64,000 nt of DNA from DUQX01 sp050948825 (GCA_050948825.1 JBMNEO010000007.1:1-64000), one strand, 5' to 3'. Positions 53,582 to 62,952 are shown, numbered from the stretch's first letter. Translations and numbers: made by a program. Notes: generated by a model from the sequence alone, not told the origin.

Positions 53582-53629
53582 AATAGGAATACTCTATAGT
53601 AGTGGTATTTACTATAGAGTATTCCTATT
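53582..53629. other. Perfect 20-base inverted repeat
   Basis: Arms 53582-53601 and 53610-53629 are exact complements with an 8-base loop (GTGGTATT). It is AT-rich, with no long T-run after it, between the ligase gene and the selenium genes. A terminator or a protein-binding site. Confidence 0.7.
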
Positions 53630-53735
53630 TTCAGAAAGGGCTGCAGTTGATATAATTAATATGACGGGAATCAGAGTGAATCGGGAGTACTATAATCAGG
53701 AATAGTAAAATAAATCATTTATTTTGAGGTGCATT

Positions 53736-54008
53736 GTGACGAAGAAATGCTATTTTTCTTTTCCTACTACACATCAGGCCATCAAGGCTGAGAGAGTGCT
53801 GGCCCCAAAAAACTATCAGTATAAAATGGTTCCGGTACCCCGGAGTATAAGTTCCAGTTGCGGTATAGCACTTTGTTGCCCTCCCGGGGATGCCCGGATA
53901 ATTAGAAATTATTTGGAGGAATGTTCTGTTGACATTGAGGGGTGTTTTGAACTGGAGGAAAGAATTCCTACAAATCCATTATCTTCTTTACGAATAAGGA
54001 GAGATTGA
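53736..54008 (+). CDS. DUF3343 protein, putative Se/S carrier
   Basis: 90-aa member of DUF3343 (putative selenium/sulfur carrier): CYFSFPTTHQAIKAERVL, VPVPRSISSSCGIALCCPP with the conserved Cys residues, and GDARIIRNYLEE. GTG 53736 follows GAGGTG. Its end abuts the class-V aminotransferase gene, and together with yedF it forms a trio found with selenium-dependent molybdenum hydroxylases. Confidence 0.85.
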   Translation: MTKKCYFSFPTTHQAIKAERVLAPKNYQYKMVPVPRSISSSCGIALCCPPGDARIIRNYLEECSVDIEGCFELEERIPTNPLSSLRIRRD

Positions 54009-54013
54009 AAGGG

Positions 54014-55171
54014 ATGGAAAAGAAGATTATATATTTTGATAATGCCGCTACATCCTGGCCGAAACCGGATGATGTTTATAGAGCTGCTGAGAATTACCTG
54101 CGCAACGGCGGCGCCAATCCAGGCCGTTCCGGCCATACACGATCGATCGATGCCGATCGTCTGGTATTTGAAACCAGGGAAAGGGCGGCTTCCGTCCTCG
54201 GGGCGGGCGAGCCCGAGGAGATTGTCTTTACCTTTAATGCCACTGACTCCCTTAATATGGCGATAAAGGGAGTTCTGGAGCCGGGAGACCATGTTATTTA
54301 CACCTCCCTTGAACATAACTCTGTTCTCAGACCCCTGGGCTCCCTCAGGAGAAACGGTACAATCACCACCACAATGATTTCCTGTGATCCGTCAGGTAAT
54401 ATAGATCTTCAAGATATTGAAAAAGCCATTCTGCCCAGTACCAGGTTGATTGTATGCACTCATGCTTCTAATGTTATCGGGACCGTTTTGCCTGTAAAGG
54501 AGATCAGCAATCTGGCACGGAAAAACGGTGTTTTCTTTCTCCTGGATGCGGCACAAACCGCGGGTTCTATCCCTATCAACCTTCAGGAGATAAAACCTCA
54601 CCTGGCGGCTTTTACCGGACATAAAGGTTTAATGGGCCCGCCTGGGGTGGGCCTGCTTTATATTCGTAATGGGGTAAGGATCAAACCCTGGCGTGAAGGG
54701 GGGACAGGCAGCAGATCGGAAGAAGAACAGCAGCCGGAGATGATGCCGGATTACCTGGAGGCCGGTACCATGAATACCCCTGGTATCGCCGGGCTCAACG
54801 AGGGGCTGAAGTATATTGAAAAAACAGGAATCCCTGCCATTTCCGGGCATGAATTTATTCTGGCTGGTAAGCTGCGCGAGGGTTTAAAGGAAATAAGAAG
54901 GGTTAAACTCTTTGAACCGGGAACGGAGCATCACCCAGTAGCTGTAGTCTCGTTCATTGTCGAAGGAATTGATAGCGGCGAGCTTGGCTATGTCCTGGAG
55001 CAGGCTTACGGGATATTATGTCGAACAGGCCTGCACTGCGCGCCCTGTGCCCACCGCACGATCGGAACTTTTCCCCAGGGAACAGTACGTTTCAGCTTGG
55101 GCTATTTCAATCGGGAAGAGCAAGTTGATTATGCTTTAAAGGCAATCAGGGAAATTGTTTCCCGCTTTTAG
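54014..55171 (+). CDS. Class-V aminotransferase, selenocysteine lyase/cysteine desulfurase type
   Basis: PLP enzyme of about 385 aa. Seen: IIYFDNAATSWPKPDDVY, FTFNATDSLNMAIKGVL, HASNVIGTVLPVKEI, the PLP-lysine TGHKGLMGPPGVGLLY, and the Cys-containing RTGLHCAPCAHRTIGTFPQG near the C-terminus. The family, beside DUF3343 and yedF, mobilises selenium or sulfur. The start is ATG 54014, or TTG 54005 just after AAGGAG. A likely role is supplying selenium to nicotinate dehydrogenase, by context only. Confidence 0.85.
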   Translation: MEKKIIYFDNAATSWPKPDDVYRAAENYLRNGGANPGRSGHTRSIDADRLVFETRERAASVLGAGEPEEIVFTFNATDSLNMAIKGVLEPGDHVIYTSLEHNSVLRPLGSLRRNGTITTTMISCDPSGNIDLQDIEKAILPSTRLIVCTHASNVIGTVLPVKEISNLARKNGVFFLLDAAQTAGSIPINLQEIKPHLAAFTGHKGLMGPPGVGLLYIRNGVRIKPWREGGTGSRSEEEQQPEMMPDYLEAGTMNTPGIAGLNEGLKYIEKTGIPAISGHEFILAGKLREGLKEIRRVKLFEPGTEHHPVAVVSFIVEGIDSGELGYVLEQAYGILCRTGLHCAPCAHRTIGTFPQGTVRFSLGYFNREEQVDYALKAIREIVSRF

Positions 55172-55204
55172 ATATCGGATTATTATAGCCAAACCTTACG
55201 CGGG

Positions 55205-55274
55205 GTGCGACAGCGAGAACCGTCCCCGCTGTCGCATACCGTCGACAGCGAGAACGGCTTCATCGCTGTCGCAC
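55205..55274. repeat. Palindromic repeat, copy 2 (two nested units)
   Basis: Two palindromic units sharing GACAGCGAGAAC: the first (about 55205-55236) has the AGAACCGTCCC core of the 28097 element, and the second (about 55242-55274) is a diverged copy. Both ends read GTGCGACAGCG or its complement. It fills the gap before yedF. Confidence 0.75.
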
Positions 55275-55304
55275 TTTTCAAACTAACCAAAGGGGGAATT
55301 TTAA

Positions 55305-55961
55305 TTGGAGCATAAAGAAATTGATAACAGGGGGTTGTCCTGTCCTCAACCAGTGATCAATACAAAAAAAGCGCTGGACGAATTGCGTCAAGGAGGTTAT
55401 GAAGATTTTACCCTTACAGTTATCGTTGATAATGAAGCTGCCAGGGAAAACGTTTCCCGTTTTGCAAAGGCAGCGGGGTGCAGGGTTTCTGTCCGTGAGA
55501 GGGGCGGAGACTTCTTTGTTATCATTCAAAGTACTGAAAAAGAGGATGCCGGCGGCAGCAATGCAGGGGAAAGCCAACCAGATCCGGGAGAACCTTGCTG
55601 CTGTGCAGGCGAACCGGTAGAAGGCGGCTATACAGTTTTCCTTATTACATCTTCAACCCTTGGCCAGGGCAGCGAGGAGCTGGGTAAATTATTGATGCGC
55701 AGTTTTATTTATACCCTTAAAGAAACTAAAATTTTGCCGTGCAAAATGCTTTTTCTTAACAGCGGCGTGTTTTTAACTACAGAAGGGAGTCCCGTTTTGG
55801 ATGAGCTGACACAGATGGCGGAAATGGGAGTTGAAGTATTTTCCTGCGGCACCTGCCTAGATTATTACGGGCTTAAAGATAAATTAAAAGTAGGTTATGT
55901 TACCAACATGTACGATACGGTGGGAAACATACGTTCTGCCTTCAAATGCATCACTCTTTAA
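55305..55961 (+). CDS. yedF: YedF, selenium-metabolism sulfurtransferase-like protein
   Basis: 218 aa in two parts: an N-terminal TusA/SirA-like domain (DNRGLSCPQPVINTKKAL, with the family Cys-Pro) and a C-terminal DsrE-like domain (VFLITSSTLGQGSEELGKLL, EVFSCGTCLDYYGL). A Cys-rich linker (EPCCCAG) joins them. This is the sulfurtransferase-like selenium metabolism protein of the SDMH trait. TTG 55305 follows GGGGGA. It completes the DUF3343-aminotransferase-YedF set. Confidence 0.88.
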   Translation: MEHKEIDNRGLSCPQPVINTKKALDELRQGGYEDFTLTVIVDNEAARENVSRFAKAAGCRVSVRERGGDFFVIIQSTEKEDAGGSNAGESQPDPGEPCCCAGEPVEGGYTVFLITSSTLGQGSEELGKLLMRSFIYTLKETKILPCKMLFLNSGVFLTTEGSPVLDELTQMAEMGVEVFSCGTCLDYYGLKDKLKVGYVTNMYDTVGNIRSAFKCITL

Positions 55962-56040
55962 TCAGCAATTAATATAGCATGATCACCGTAGTATTTTGAT
56001 ACAACAAGAGGGTTATAGAAATTTTTATAGAAATAATAAC

Positions 56041-56069
56041 AAAGCGGCCTAAAAAAGCCGCTTTTAAAA
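56041..56069 (+). terminator. Rho-independent terminator after yedF
   Basis: AAGCGGC and GCCGCTT are paired around CTAAAAAA, then TTTAAAA follows. Confidence 0.75.
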
Positions 56070-56207
56070 ATAACTGTTAAATTATATTTTTAGTTGCCGC
56101 AAAAAAAAGCCTGGATAGGATCATTTTCAGGAGATGCTAAAAATATCAAGTAATATTCCATGAAATATACCATCAGAAACTACCTAAAATTACCTGCAGA
56201 GTAGTTA

Positions 56208-56680
56208 TTATGCGTTTGTCAGGGGCGGGATAACAATAAACTGCCCTGTGAAAATAATATCGGGATCGGTTATCTGTGGATTGGCAGCAATTAATTCATC
56301 GAGATCGATTCCAAATTGTTGGGCAATGCCAAATAAGGTATCCCCTGGCTGCACAATATAGACGGAACCTCCGGAAGGGGGCGGGGGAAGTTCGTCTTCA
56401 ACGGGAATAAGGATAACTTGCCCTGGAAATATCAAGTCCGGGTTCTCAATTTCCGGATTGGCGTCGATAAGATCATTAAGGTTTACTCCGAATTGTTGTG
56501 CAATAAGGGAGAGAGTATCGCCGGGCTGAACAACATAGTTAAAGCCCGGGGGAGGTATGGGTGGTGTAGCAGGCCCTGCGGGGATCGTTATAAACTGTCG
56601 TCTAAGATATCTTCAACAGTAACCCCGAAACGCATAGCAATAAGGAACAGTGTATCGCCGGGTTGAATAACGTAGACCAT
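56208..56680 (-). pseudogene. Multi-LysM protein, first repeat disrupted
   Basis: Minus strand from ATG 56680 (GGAAA before it). LysM 1 starts VYVIQPGDTLFLIAMRFGV but breaks after VEDIL. A segment of roughly 14 codons is missing and the frame shifts. LysM 2 (YVVQPGDTLSLIAQQFGVNL) and LysM 3 (YIVQPGDTLFGIAQQFGIDL) follow in another frame with proline-rich linkers and end at 56208. The family binds peptidoglycan, often on spores. It is probably a pseudogene; the part from 56435 down is intact. Confidence 0.75.
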
Positions 56681-56784
56681 TTTCCTCACTTCTTTCTTAT
56701 GGGTCTTTATTTATATATTATTCGTCTTAAAATGGTTAGTTACATTTTATAAATATCAAAGCAAGGATAAAAGGGTGAGCTGAT

Positions 56785-57246
56785 TTGGATTATAATAAAA
56801 AGATGAAAAAGTATATACATGAGAATGGCCTGGAAGCCCAACACCTGGAATTTAGCGAATCCTGCCATACAGTTGAAGATGCTGTAAAGGCAGTGAATGG
56901 CTCGGTAAATGAGTTTGTAAAAAATATTTGCATGACCGGTGAAAATGGCCAATTTTTTGTTGCAATAGTCAAAGGGGAAGACAGGGCAAGTACATCAAGG
57001 GTAGGTAAAGCTTTGAACATACCACGCCCACGTTTGGCTAATGAAGAAGAAATATTGAAAGTTACGGGGTATCCAGCAGGGGGTGTTCCGTCATTTGGAT
57101 TTGATGCAGTCTTCCTGATTGACCCCAAAGTTTTGGAACTAACAAATGTATATACGGGCGGTGGTTCCCCAAATTCATTAATAAAAATTAGTGTTACAGA
57201 ATTATTAAAGGCTAATAAAGGGACAGTAGTACGAATTAGGAAGTAA
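56785..57246 (+). CDS. YbaK/EbsC-family aminoacyl-tRNA deacylase
   Basis: 153-aa editing-domain protein that removes wrong amino acids from tRNA. Seen: the C-terminal half LNIPRPRLANEEEILKVTGY, PAGGVPSFGFDAVFLIDP and VYTGGGSPNSLIKIS, the classic YbaK segments with the catalytic Lys region (FVKNICM) upstream. TTG 56785 follows GGGTGAG. A single gene between the LysM relic and a terminator. Confidence 0.9.
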   Translation: MDYNKKMKKYIHENGLEAQHLEFSESCHTVEDAVKAVNGSVNEFVKNICMTGENGQFFVAIVKGEDRASTSRVGKALNIPRPRLANEEEILKVTGYPAGGVPSFGFDAVFLIDPKVLELTNVYTGGGSPNSLIKISVTELLKANKGTVVRIRK

Positions 57247-57335
57247 TTTTTTGTAAAAAGGAATGTGGGGGTATTCTTTTTTTATCCCGCAGTTTTCTTT
57301 TATCCGATTCATTCGGCCGGTTTTTCGGTAGAAAA

Positions 57336-57380
57336 AAAGAGCTGCTTTTTTCTGATTAAAGAAAGAAGCAGCTCTTTTGC
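57336..57380. terminator. Bidirectional terminator
   Basis: AAAGAGCTGCTTTTTTC pairs with GAAAGAAGCAGCTCTTT around TGATTAAA, with A/T tracts on both sides. Confidence 0.85.
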
Positions 57381-57579
57381 TTCAATACTATAAACTAATT
57401 AAAAAATGACTGTGAAAATGTGCCATAATAAACCGTTATAATCAAGGTTTTAGCCTCAGCCTTTAATGGTAGCAAATGTTTCTGTAACATTTATTAATAA
57501 TCTGGCAACAAAATTTTAAGATCTTGTTATAGTCGTTTAATAATCTTTGATTATAATTACATGAAAAGGAGGTAAGCAA

Positions 57580-58137
57580 ATGGGTTCGACAGGTATTGTG
57601 CGAAAAATTGATAATCTTGGCCGGTTGGTAATCCCAAAGGAGGTCAGGAAGACCTTACACATACGCGATGGTGATTCTTTGGAAATTTTTGTGGATAGCG
57701 ATGGTGAGGTCATCCTAAAAAAATACTCCTCTATCAGTGAACTGGGCGATTTTGCCAAAGAATATGCCGACTCTTTATACGAAGCTCTTGGTCATATTAC
57801 CTGTATCGCAGATCGGGATCAGATTATTGCCGTATCCGGCAGCCTTGAGAAGGAGTACATTAATAAGCGCATAGCTGCGCTGGTTGAAGAAGTAATGGAT
57901 GAAAGAAGGGCGGTGTTGATTAATCAGCCTGAACAGCACTCTTCTTGCATAATTATTGCGGAAGAAGAAGAAAAGTGCAGATACACAGCAGAAGTTATAG
58001 CGCCCATTATAGTAGAAGGTGATCCGATTGGAGCGGTGATTATAGCTTCCAAAAAACTGAATCCCGGATTTGGCGAACTGGAGTTCAAGTCTGCTGTCAC
58101 TGCTGCTTCTTTTTTGGCTAAACAGATGGAACAATGA
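57580..58137 (+). CDS. spoVT: Stage V sporulation protein T (SpoVT)
   Basis: AbrB-type regulator that adjusts sigma-G genes in the forespore. Seen: N-terminal swapped-hairpin DNA-binding domain (GIVRKIDNLGRLVIPKEVRK, then LHIRDGDSLEIF) and a C-terminal GAF-like domain (ITCIADRDQIIAVSGSLEKE, VIAPIIVEGDPIGAVIIASK). 185 aa, the normal size. ATG 57580 follows AAAGGAGGT. It is strong evidence for an endospore former. Confidence 0.95.
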   Translation: MGSTGIVRKIDNLGRLVIPKEVRKTLHIRDGDSLEIFVDSDGEVILKKYSSISELGDFAKEYADSLYEALGHITCIADRDQIIAVSGSLEKEYINKRIAALVEEVMDERRAVLINQPEQHSSCIIIAEEEEKCRYTAEVIAPIIVEGDPIGAVIIASKKLNPGFGELEFKSAVTAASFLAKQMEQ

Positions 58138-58176
58138 ATGGATAACATAAAATTAGCACAGCGGTTTTTGTTTTGA

Positions 58177-58212
58177 TAAAGCTGAGAGTAACCGGCTCCC
58201 AGCTTTTTTATG
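58177..58212 (+). terminator. Rho-independent terminator after spoVT
   Basis: AAAGCTGAGAG ... CTCCCAGCTTTTTT with a short loop, then a T-run. Confidence 0.8.
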
Positions 58213-58402
58213 TTTTCTTCAAAATCCGCAATTTGTAAATATCCGTGCCTTTTCCCCGGAGCAAGCCGTATCAGTCGAAGGAGAATTAAAGTTACTCAAT
58301 TTCTAAAATATGTATCTTTTTCGGCGCCAATGGTATAATTTGCCAGTTTTTCATCATCTATTATTATGGTAATATAGACAATGGTAGTAGAGGAGGGATA
58401 TT

Positions 58403-59113
58403 ATGCCTTTTTTGGGGAAGGTTCTGGTGGTGGATGATGACCAGAACGTACTTGAACTGGTAAAGCTTTATGGCGAAAGGGAAGGCTTTGATGTCATTGG
58501 GGTTAGTAACGGTGAGCTGGTACTGCCTGCATTCGATCGCGAGAACCCCGATGTTGTAATACTGGACATTATGCTGCCGGGAGTGGATGGACTTACCCTC
58601 TGTCGAAATTTAAGGGCTATCCGCATGATCCCTATCATCATGCTTACGGCCAAAGGAGAAGAAGCGGACCGTGTCTTGGGTTTGGAAATGGGAGCAGATG
58701 ATTATGTTTCCAAACCTTTCAGCCCCAGGGAGTTAATAGCCAGAATCAAAGCGGTGCTGCGCCGCACCCAACCGCTAGATATGTCAACGAACTGGAAATT
58801 AAAATACCCGGGGCTGGAAATCCAGGCCGATACCAGAAGAGTACTGGTTGATGGTGAGGAAACAGAGGTAACCCCCAGGGAATTTGATTTGCTCTATTAC
58901 CTTGCACAGAATCCCCGGAAGGTTTTTTCAAGGGATAAACTTTTAACTGCAGTCTGGGGGTATGATTACTTCGGCGATCAGCGTACTGTAGATGTGCACA
59001 TTCGCCGGCTGAGGACGAAACTTACACCCTTACCCCATGAATATCTGACAACTGTCTGGGGTGTGGGTTACCAGTTTACACCTCCTGTAAAAGGAGGAGA
59101 GACTGCTTCGTGA
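58403..59113 (+). CDS. OmpR/PhoB-type response regulator
   Basis: 236 aa: receiver domain with acidic pocket DDD (about 11-13), the phospho-acceptor Asp in VVILDIMLPG and the Lys in VSKPFSP, then a winged-helix effector domain (EVTPREFDLLYYLAQNPRKV, RTVDVHIRRLRTKL). ATG 58403 follows GAGGAGGG. Its end overlaps the kinase start by four bases, so they form one operon. The signal is unknown. Confidence 0.93.
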   Translation: MPFLGKVLVVDDDQNVLELVKLYGEREGFDVIGVSNGELVLPAFDRENPDVVILDIMLPGVDGLTLCRNLRAIRMIPIIMLTAKGEEADRVLGLEMGADDYVSKPFSPRELIARIKAVLRRTQPLDMSTNWKLKYPGLEIQADTRRVLVDGEETEVTPREFDLLYYLAQNPRKVFSRDKLLTAVWGYDYFGDQRTVDVHIRRLRTKLTPLPHEYLTTVWGVGYQFTPPVKGGETAS

Positions 59114-60675
59114 ATATTAACCTCCGGCAGGCCAGGGAAAAACTTCAGTTGGCAATCCGCACTGTACATGGCTTCTTGTTTATGCTCAGCCACTTGTTGC
59201 GAGAGCAATTTAATAAGAATATTTATACCAGGATATTATTTACAAATGTAACGGCTTTTGTTGTTGGACTAATTGCACTGATGATGTTTTCCAGCTTTGT
59301 GGTGAGGCAGGTCACTTATAATCAAGCCCAGGAGGAGCTATTGCGCAAAGCTAAACGGGCCAACTATGCTTTGTCACAGGAAGAAGGTGTTTTAGGCATC
59401 TCAGCTGCCGAGAAAGCAGGGGACCAGGGGCAGAGCAGACAAGATTTGCTGAAATTCCTCTCTGATATCTTTGATGCCAGAATAACGATCTTTAATCTCG
59501 AAGGCAGCATAATAAGCACCTCGGCTGAGCAGGAATTGGTTCCCGGTAGCAAGGTTGAGGAAAAATTTCTTGAGATATTCAACAGTGGTGAAACAACAAT
59601 TGCTAAAACAGTTGACCGGGAAACAGGGCAGCTCACCTTTGTAGCGGTTGTTCCAATGGGCAACAACAAAGACATCATCGAAAACGCTATACTGCTGGAG
59701 ACAAAACCATCCAACCTTGACCTTTCTTTAAACAAAATGCGTTTGTATCAGGTTATCGGGGGAATGGTTATCCTGGTGATTCTAATTATCATTTCAGTTT
59801 ACCTGGCGATGCATATCTCCAGGCCTATTTCCAGTTTGGCTACTACAGTAGCGGAGATCAGCAGGGGCAGTGATGCATTGAGCGTTGAAGATCAACCTTT
59901 TGATGAAATAAATACGCTTGCCGTACAGCTCAATAAAATGGCACTGAGATTGCAAAAAATACAGGCAGAAAGCAGCAGGATGGAAGAGGATAGATCGCGG
60001 CTCTTTGCGGAGATCTCACACGAGTTGCGTACTCCGCTGACAGCAGTTCAGGGTTTCGTTGAGGCGATTCGTGACGGTATGGTACAGGACAAGGCGTTGC
60101 TGGAGAGGTATTTAGATACTATTTATACTCAGACGGTCCATATAAGCAGGCTCGTTGATGACATACTGGCATTAAGCCGCCTGGAGAGCGGGACTATCAC
60201 CGTGGAAAAACTACCGGTGGACTTAACTGTCCTTGCCCAGGGGGTAGTGACTTCCCTGGAGGCCGTAGCCAAAAGCAAGAACACCTCGCTCTTTTTGGAG
60301 AAGAGAACAGAGACTGCCATCGTGATTGGGGATGTTGACCGCATGGAACAAATTATCAGGAATTTGATAAAAAATGCCATTGGAGCTACGGAAAACGGCA
60401 TCATCAGGGTTGGCGTGGAGACCAGGCAGGACGAAGTATTGCTTACGATTGAAGATACAGGTGTTGGCATTTCGCCCGATGACCTTCCGCATATCTGGGA
60501 TAGGTTTTATCAAGTAAAGAACCAGCGGGGCAATCACATTCAGGAAAAGGGTACAGGCCTGGGGCTGGTGATCGCAAAAAAGCTGGTCCAGTTACAGGGT
60601 GGCAAAATAGATGTTGCAAGCCAGCCGGGGAAAGGAACAATTTTTAATATCAGTTTTCCATCCTATGGTCAGTAA
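59110..60675 (+). CDS. Membrane sensor histidine kinase
   Basis: 521 aa: two membrane segments (about 43-63 and 218-238) around an extracellular sensor domain, a HAMP region, the H-box EISHELRTPLTAVQGF, N-box IRNLIKNAIGAT, and ATP sites GVGISPDDLPHIWDRF and GTGLGLVIAKK. GTG 59110 lies inside the regulator gene. It forms a PhoR/ResE-like pair with the response regulator. Confidence 0.93.
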   Translation: MNINLRQAREKLQLAIRTVHGFLFMLSHLLREQFNKNIYTRILFTNVTAFVVGLIALMMFSSFVVRQVTYNQAQEELLRKAKRANYALSQEEGVLGISAAEKAGDQGQSRQDLLKFLSDIFDARITIFNLEGSIISTSAEQELVPGSKVEEKFLEIFNSGETTIAKTVDRETGQLTFVAVVPMGNNKDIIENAILLETKPSNLDLSLNKMRLYQVIGGMVILVILIIISVYLAMHISRPISSLATTVAEISRGSDALSVEDQPFDEINTLAVQLNKMALRLQKIQAESSRMEEDRSRLFAEISHELRTPLTAVQGFVEAIRDGMVQDKALLERYLDTIYTQTVHISRLVDDILALSRLESGTITVEKLPVDLTVLAQGVVTSLEAVAKSKNTSLFLEKRTETAIVIGDVDRMEQIIRNLIKNAIGATENGIIRVGVETRQDEVLLTIEDTGVGISPDDLPHIWDRFYQVKNQRGNHIQEKGTGLGLVIAKKLVQLQGGKIDVASQPGKGTIFNISFPSYGQ

Positions 60676-60892
60676 TATGAAGCAGGCAGTATAGTAACAA
60701 TAGGAAAAGAAACCACTACTTAAGCACGTACATCACTTGATAGGCGATTTCACAAAAAGAATAATCTACAATTGACCATATTATGCTTTATCCGCTTGGT
60801 ATGACAAAGTTCTTTTTGCAAAAAATGCTTAAAAATGTTATTTGAAAGCTTGAAAAAATATATTTTAAAGATTATTATTATCAGGAGGCGTT

Positions 60893-60976
60893 ATGTATTT
60901 GATTCCCAGGGGAAGATTGCTTTCGAAATTGCTTTTTTCTCCGCGGGCTTTTTTATTAACAGCTCAGGAGGATTAA
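60893..60976 (+). CDS. Possible 27-aa small protein or leader peptide
   Basis: ATG 60893 follows AGGAGGCGTT, a near-perfect ribosome site, and ends at TAA 60974. The peptide is hydrophobic and basic (LIPRGRLLSKLLFSPRAFLL). The stop region AGGAGGATTAAAA is nearly the same as the ribosome site of the gene at 61114. The rest of 60676-61113 contains two CTTAAGATAAT repeats (about 60995-61021) and no other gene. Confidence 0.4.
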   Translation: MYLIPRGRLLSKLLFSPRAFLLTAQED

Positions 60977-61113
60977 AATTTGTTTTATTATTACTTAAGA
61001 TAATTATTGCTTAAGATAATAACAACAAATAATTACCACGGAAGGAATCTCTCAAGAAACATATCCTTTAATGTTTGTTATTATGTTAACCTATTTGTTT
61101 GGAGGATTAAAAT

Positions 61114-61302
61114 ATGACCCTTGATCAACAAAGAAAATTTTGGATAATTTTTTTTACAGTTCTTGTTCTGTCAGCCTTTATTGTACCTTTCATCTTTTTT
61201 CATGACGTAGCTAAAGTGTACGGCGCCTTCCTTTTCTGGAATATATTCGCTGTCGTTGCGATAATAAGCATGTTGATTATCACGAGTCAATGGAGGGATT
61301 AA
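61114..61302 (+). CDS. Small two-helix membrane protein beside a symporter
   Basis: 62-aa protein with two membrane segments (WIIFFTVLVLSAFIVPFIFF and AFLFWNIFAVVAIISMLIIT) and a short charged tail. Such proteins often precede a sodium:solute symporter gene and act as its partner. ATG 61114 follows GGAGG. Four bases separate it from the symporter gene. Confidence 0.8.
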   Translation: MTLDQQRKFWIIFFTVLVLSAFIVPFIFFHDVAKVYGAFLFWNIFAVVAIISMLIITSQWRD

Positions 61303-61306
61303 TCCT

Positions 61307-62785
61307 GTGAGTGCTACAATTATATATGCAGCGATTGCACTATATTTTATTTTTGGCACCATTGTTGCCGTACTTGCCCGGCGCGGTATGGGGAAAGGCG
61401 TAGCTGATTTTTTTCTCGCTAACAGGACAGTGGGAGGTTTTGTAGCGGCCTTAACTTACAGCGCTACTACCTATAGCGCTTTTATGCTGGTAGGATTGGC
61501 CGGTTTTACATATCTTGGTGGTGTAGGAGCTCTGGGTTTTGAGCTAATATACCTCTCAGGCCTGGTACTGGTAGCTTTTTTTGGGCCCCGCTTCTGGCTG
61601 GTCGGCAAAAAATATAATTATATTACCCCGACGGAGATGCTGGGGGACCGTTATCAAAGCAATTCCCTGGGGATTATTGCGGCTGTAGCGTCAGTCATTT
61701 TTCTTATTCCTTACAGTTCTGTTCAGTTAATAGGTATCGGGGCTCTTTTGGAGGGCCTTTCGGGTGGCGCTATTCCTTATATGGCAGGTGTGGTTGCTGC
61801 TGCAATTTTTGCTGTCACCTGGGCCTGGATAGGCGGAATGCGATCTGTAGCCTGGACTGATTCACTCCAGGCGCTGGTAATGATCATCGTGGCAACCGGA
61901 TCGGTATTATTCATCGTTTATCGTGCATTTGGCGGTTTTGGAAATATGTTTGCCGCGCTTGAGACTCAGTATCCTGCCTGGCTAACCGTCCCTGGCCCGG
62001 GTTTTTTTAACGCCAAGTCGTTTGTTGGGTTAAGTATGCCCTGGTTCTTTTTTTGTCTCTCCAATCCGCAGGTAAGTCAGCGCCTTTTTATACCCAAATC
62101 TTTAGGGCATATGAGAACGATGGTGATAGGATTTTTGGTTTTTGGGTTTATTTATACATTAATCTCTATAATCTGGGGGTTCTCCGCCCGTCTGCTGCTT
62201 CCTGATCTTGCCATAGCCGATGATGCTACTCCCTACCTGTTGGCGTTGGATATAGTACCAGCCGCGATTGCCCTTTTTGTGTTGCTCGGTATTACCGCAG
62301 CAGCTATCTCAACGGTGAACTCGATCATCCTTACTCTTTCCTCCATGGTCTCCAGAGATGTTGTCAAAAAGATCAATCCCAATATTGATGAAGATTTTGA
62401 GTTGCTGGCAGGTAAGGTATTTATACCGCTTTTTGCTATAGCAATTTTCTTTTTTGCCAGCTTGCGCCTGGGGCTAATCGCTGTTTTGTCGGTGGCATCT
62501 TCAGCTGGCCTTCTGGTAATGGTTCCCTCCCTTATAGGTGCCTTTTTTTGGGAAAGGGGTACCGCGGCCGGAGCTATTACCAGCATTATAGCCGGTGGCA
62601 TAGTAGCGGCATATTTCCAGTTCGGTGGTGTGCAGCCGCTGGGCTGGGGGCCGGGAATATGGAGTGGTATCGTTTCCTTAATTCTGTTTATCGTAGTTAG
62701 TCTCTTCACAGAGCCTCCACGTGAAAAAGCTGAGGAATTTCTTGACTATGTAAACGGCGCGCTGAAGCAGAAAAATGCTATCTAA
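61307..62785 (+). CDS. Sodium:solute symporter (SSS family)
   Basis: 492 aa with about 13 membrane segments. Seen: FLANRTVGGFVAALTYSATT, GPRFWLVGKKYNYITPTEML, GGMRSVAWTDSLQALVMIIV and CLSNPQVSQRLFIPKSLGHM, all typical of SSS carriers (panF/putP-like). GTG 61307 lies after the small protein gene. The substrate cannot be named; an organic acid is common for pairs of this type. Confidence 0.9.
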   Translation: MSATIIYAAIALYFIFGTIVAVLARRGMGKGVADFFLANRTVGGFVAALTYSATTYSAFMLVGLAGFTYLGGVGALGFELIYLSGLVLVAFFGPRFWLVGKKYNYITPTEMLGDRYQSNSLGIIAAVASVIFLIPYSSVQLIGIGALLEGLSGGAIPYMAGVVAAAIFAVTWAWIGGMRSVAWTDSLQALVMIIVATGSVLFIVYRAFGGFGNMFAALETQYPAWLTVPGPGFFNAKSFVGLSMPWFFFCLSNPQVSQRLFIPKSLGHMRTMVIGFLVFGFIYTLISIIWGFSARLLLPDLAIADDATPYLLALDIVPAAIALFVLLGITAAAISTVNSIILTLSSMVSRDVVKKINPNIDEDFELLAGKVFIPLFAIAIFFFASLRLGLIAVLSVASSAGLLVMVPSLIGAFFWERGTAAGAITSIIAGGIVAAYFQFGGVQPLGWGPGIWSGIVSLILFIVVSLFTEPPREKAEEFLDYVNGALKQKNAI

Positions 62786-62911
62786 AAAGAGCTTGAATAT
62801 TCATTGTGTGGCAAGGGGAATAAATTATTACCGGTATTAGCGGAAGTATAACATTGATGCTTGTAGGATACCAACTTTACAAAATAATAATGATACCACC
62901 GTGCTAAATAA

Positions 62912-62952
62912 AATAGCAGCTTCTTTCTCAAATAAAGGCTGCTTGTTTGTTT
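62912..62952 (+). terminator. Probable terminator after the symporter
   Basis: AGCAGC (62911) and GCTGCT (62937) arms with a 20-base loop, then TGTTTGTTTT. Nothing else is seen in 62786-63243 apart from the ribosome site GGAGG before 63244. Confidence 0.5.
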
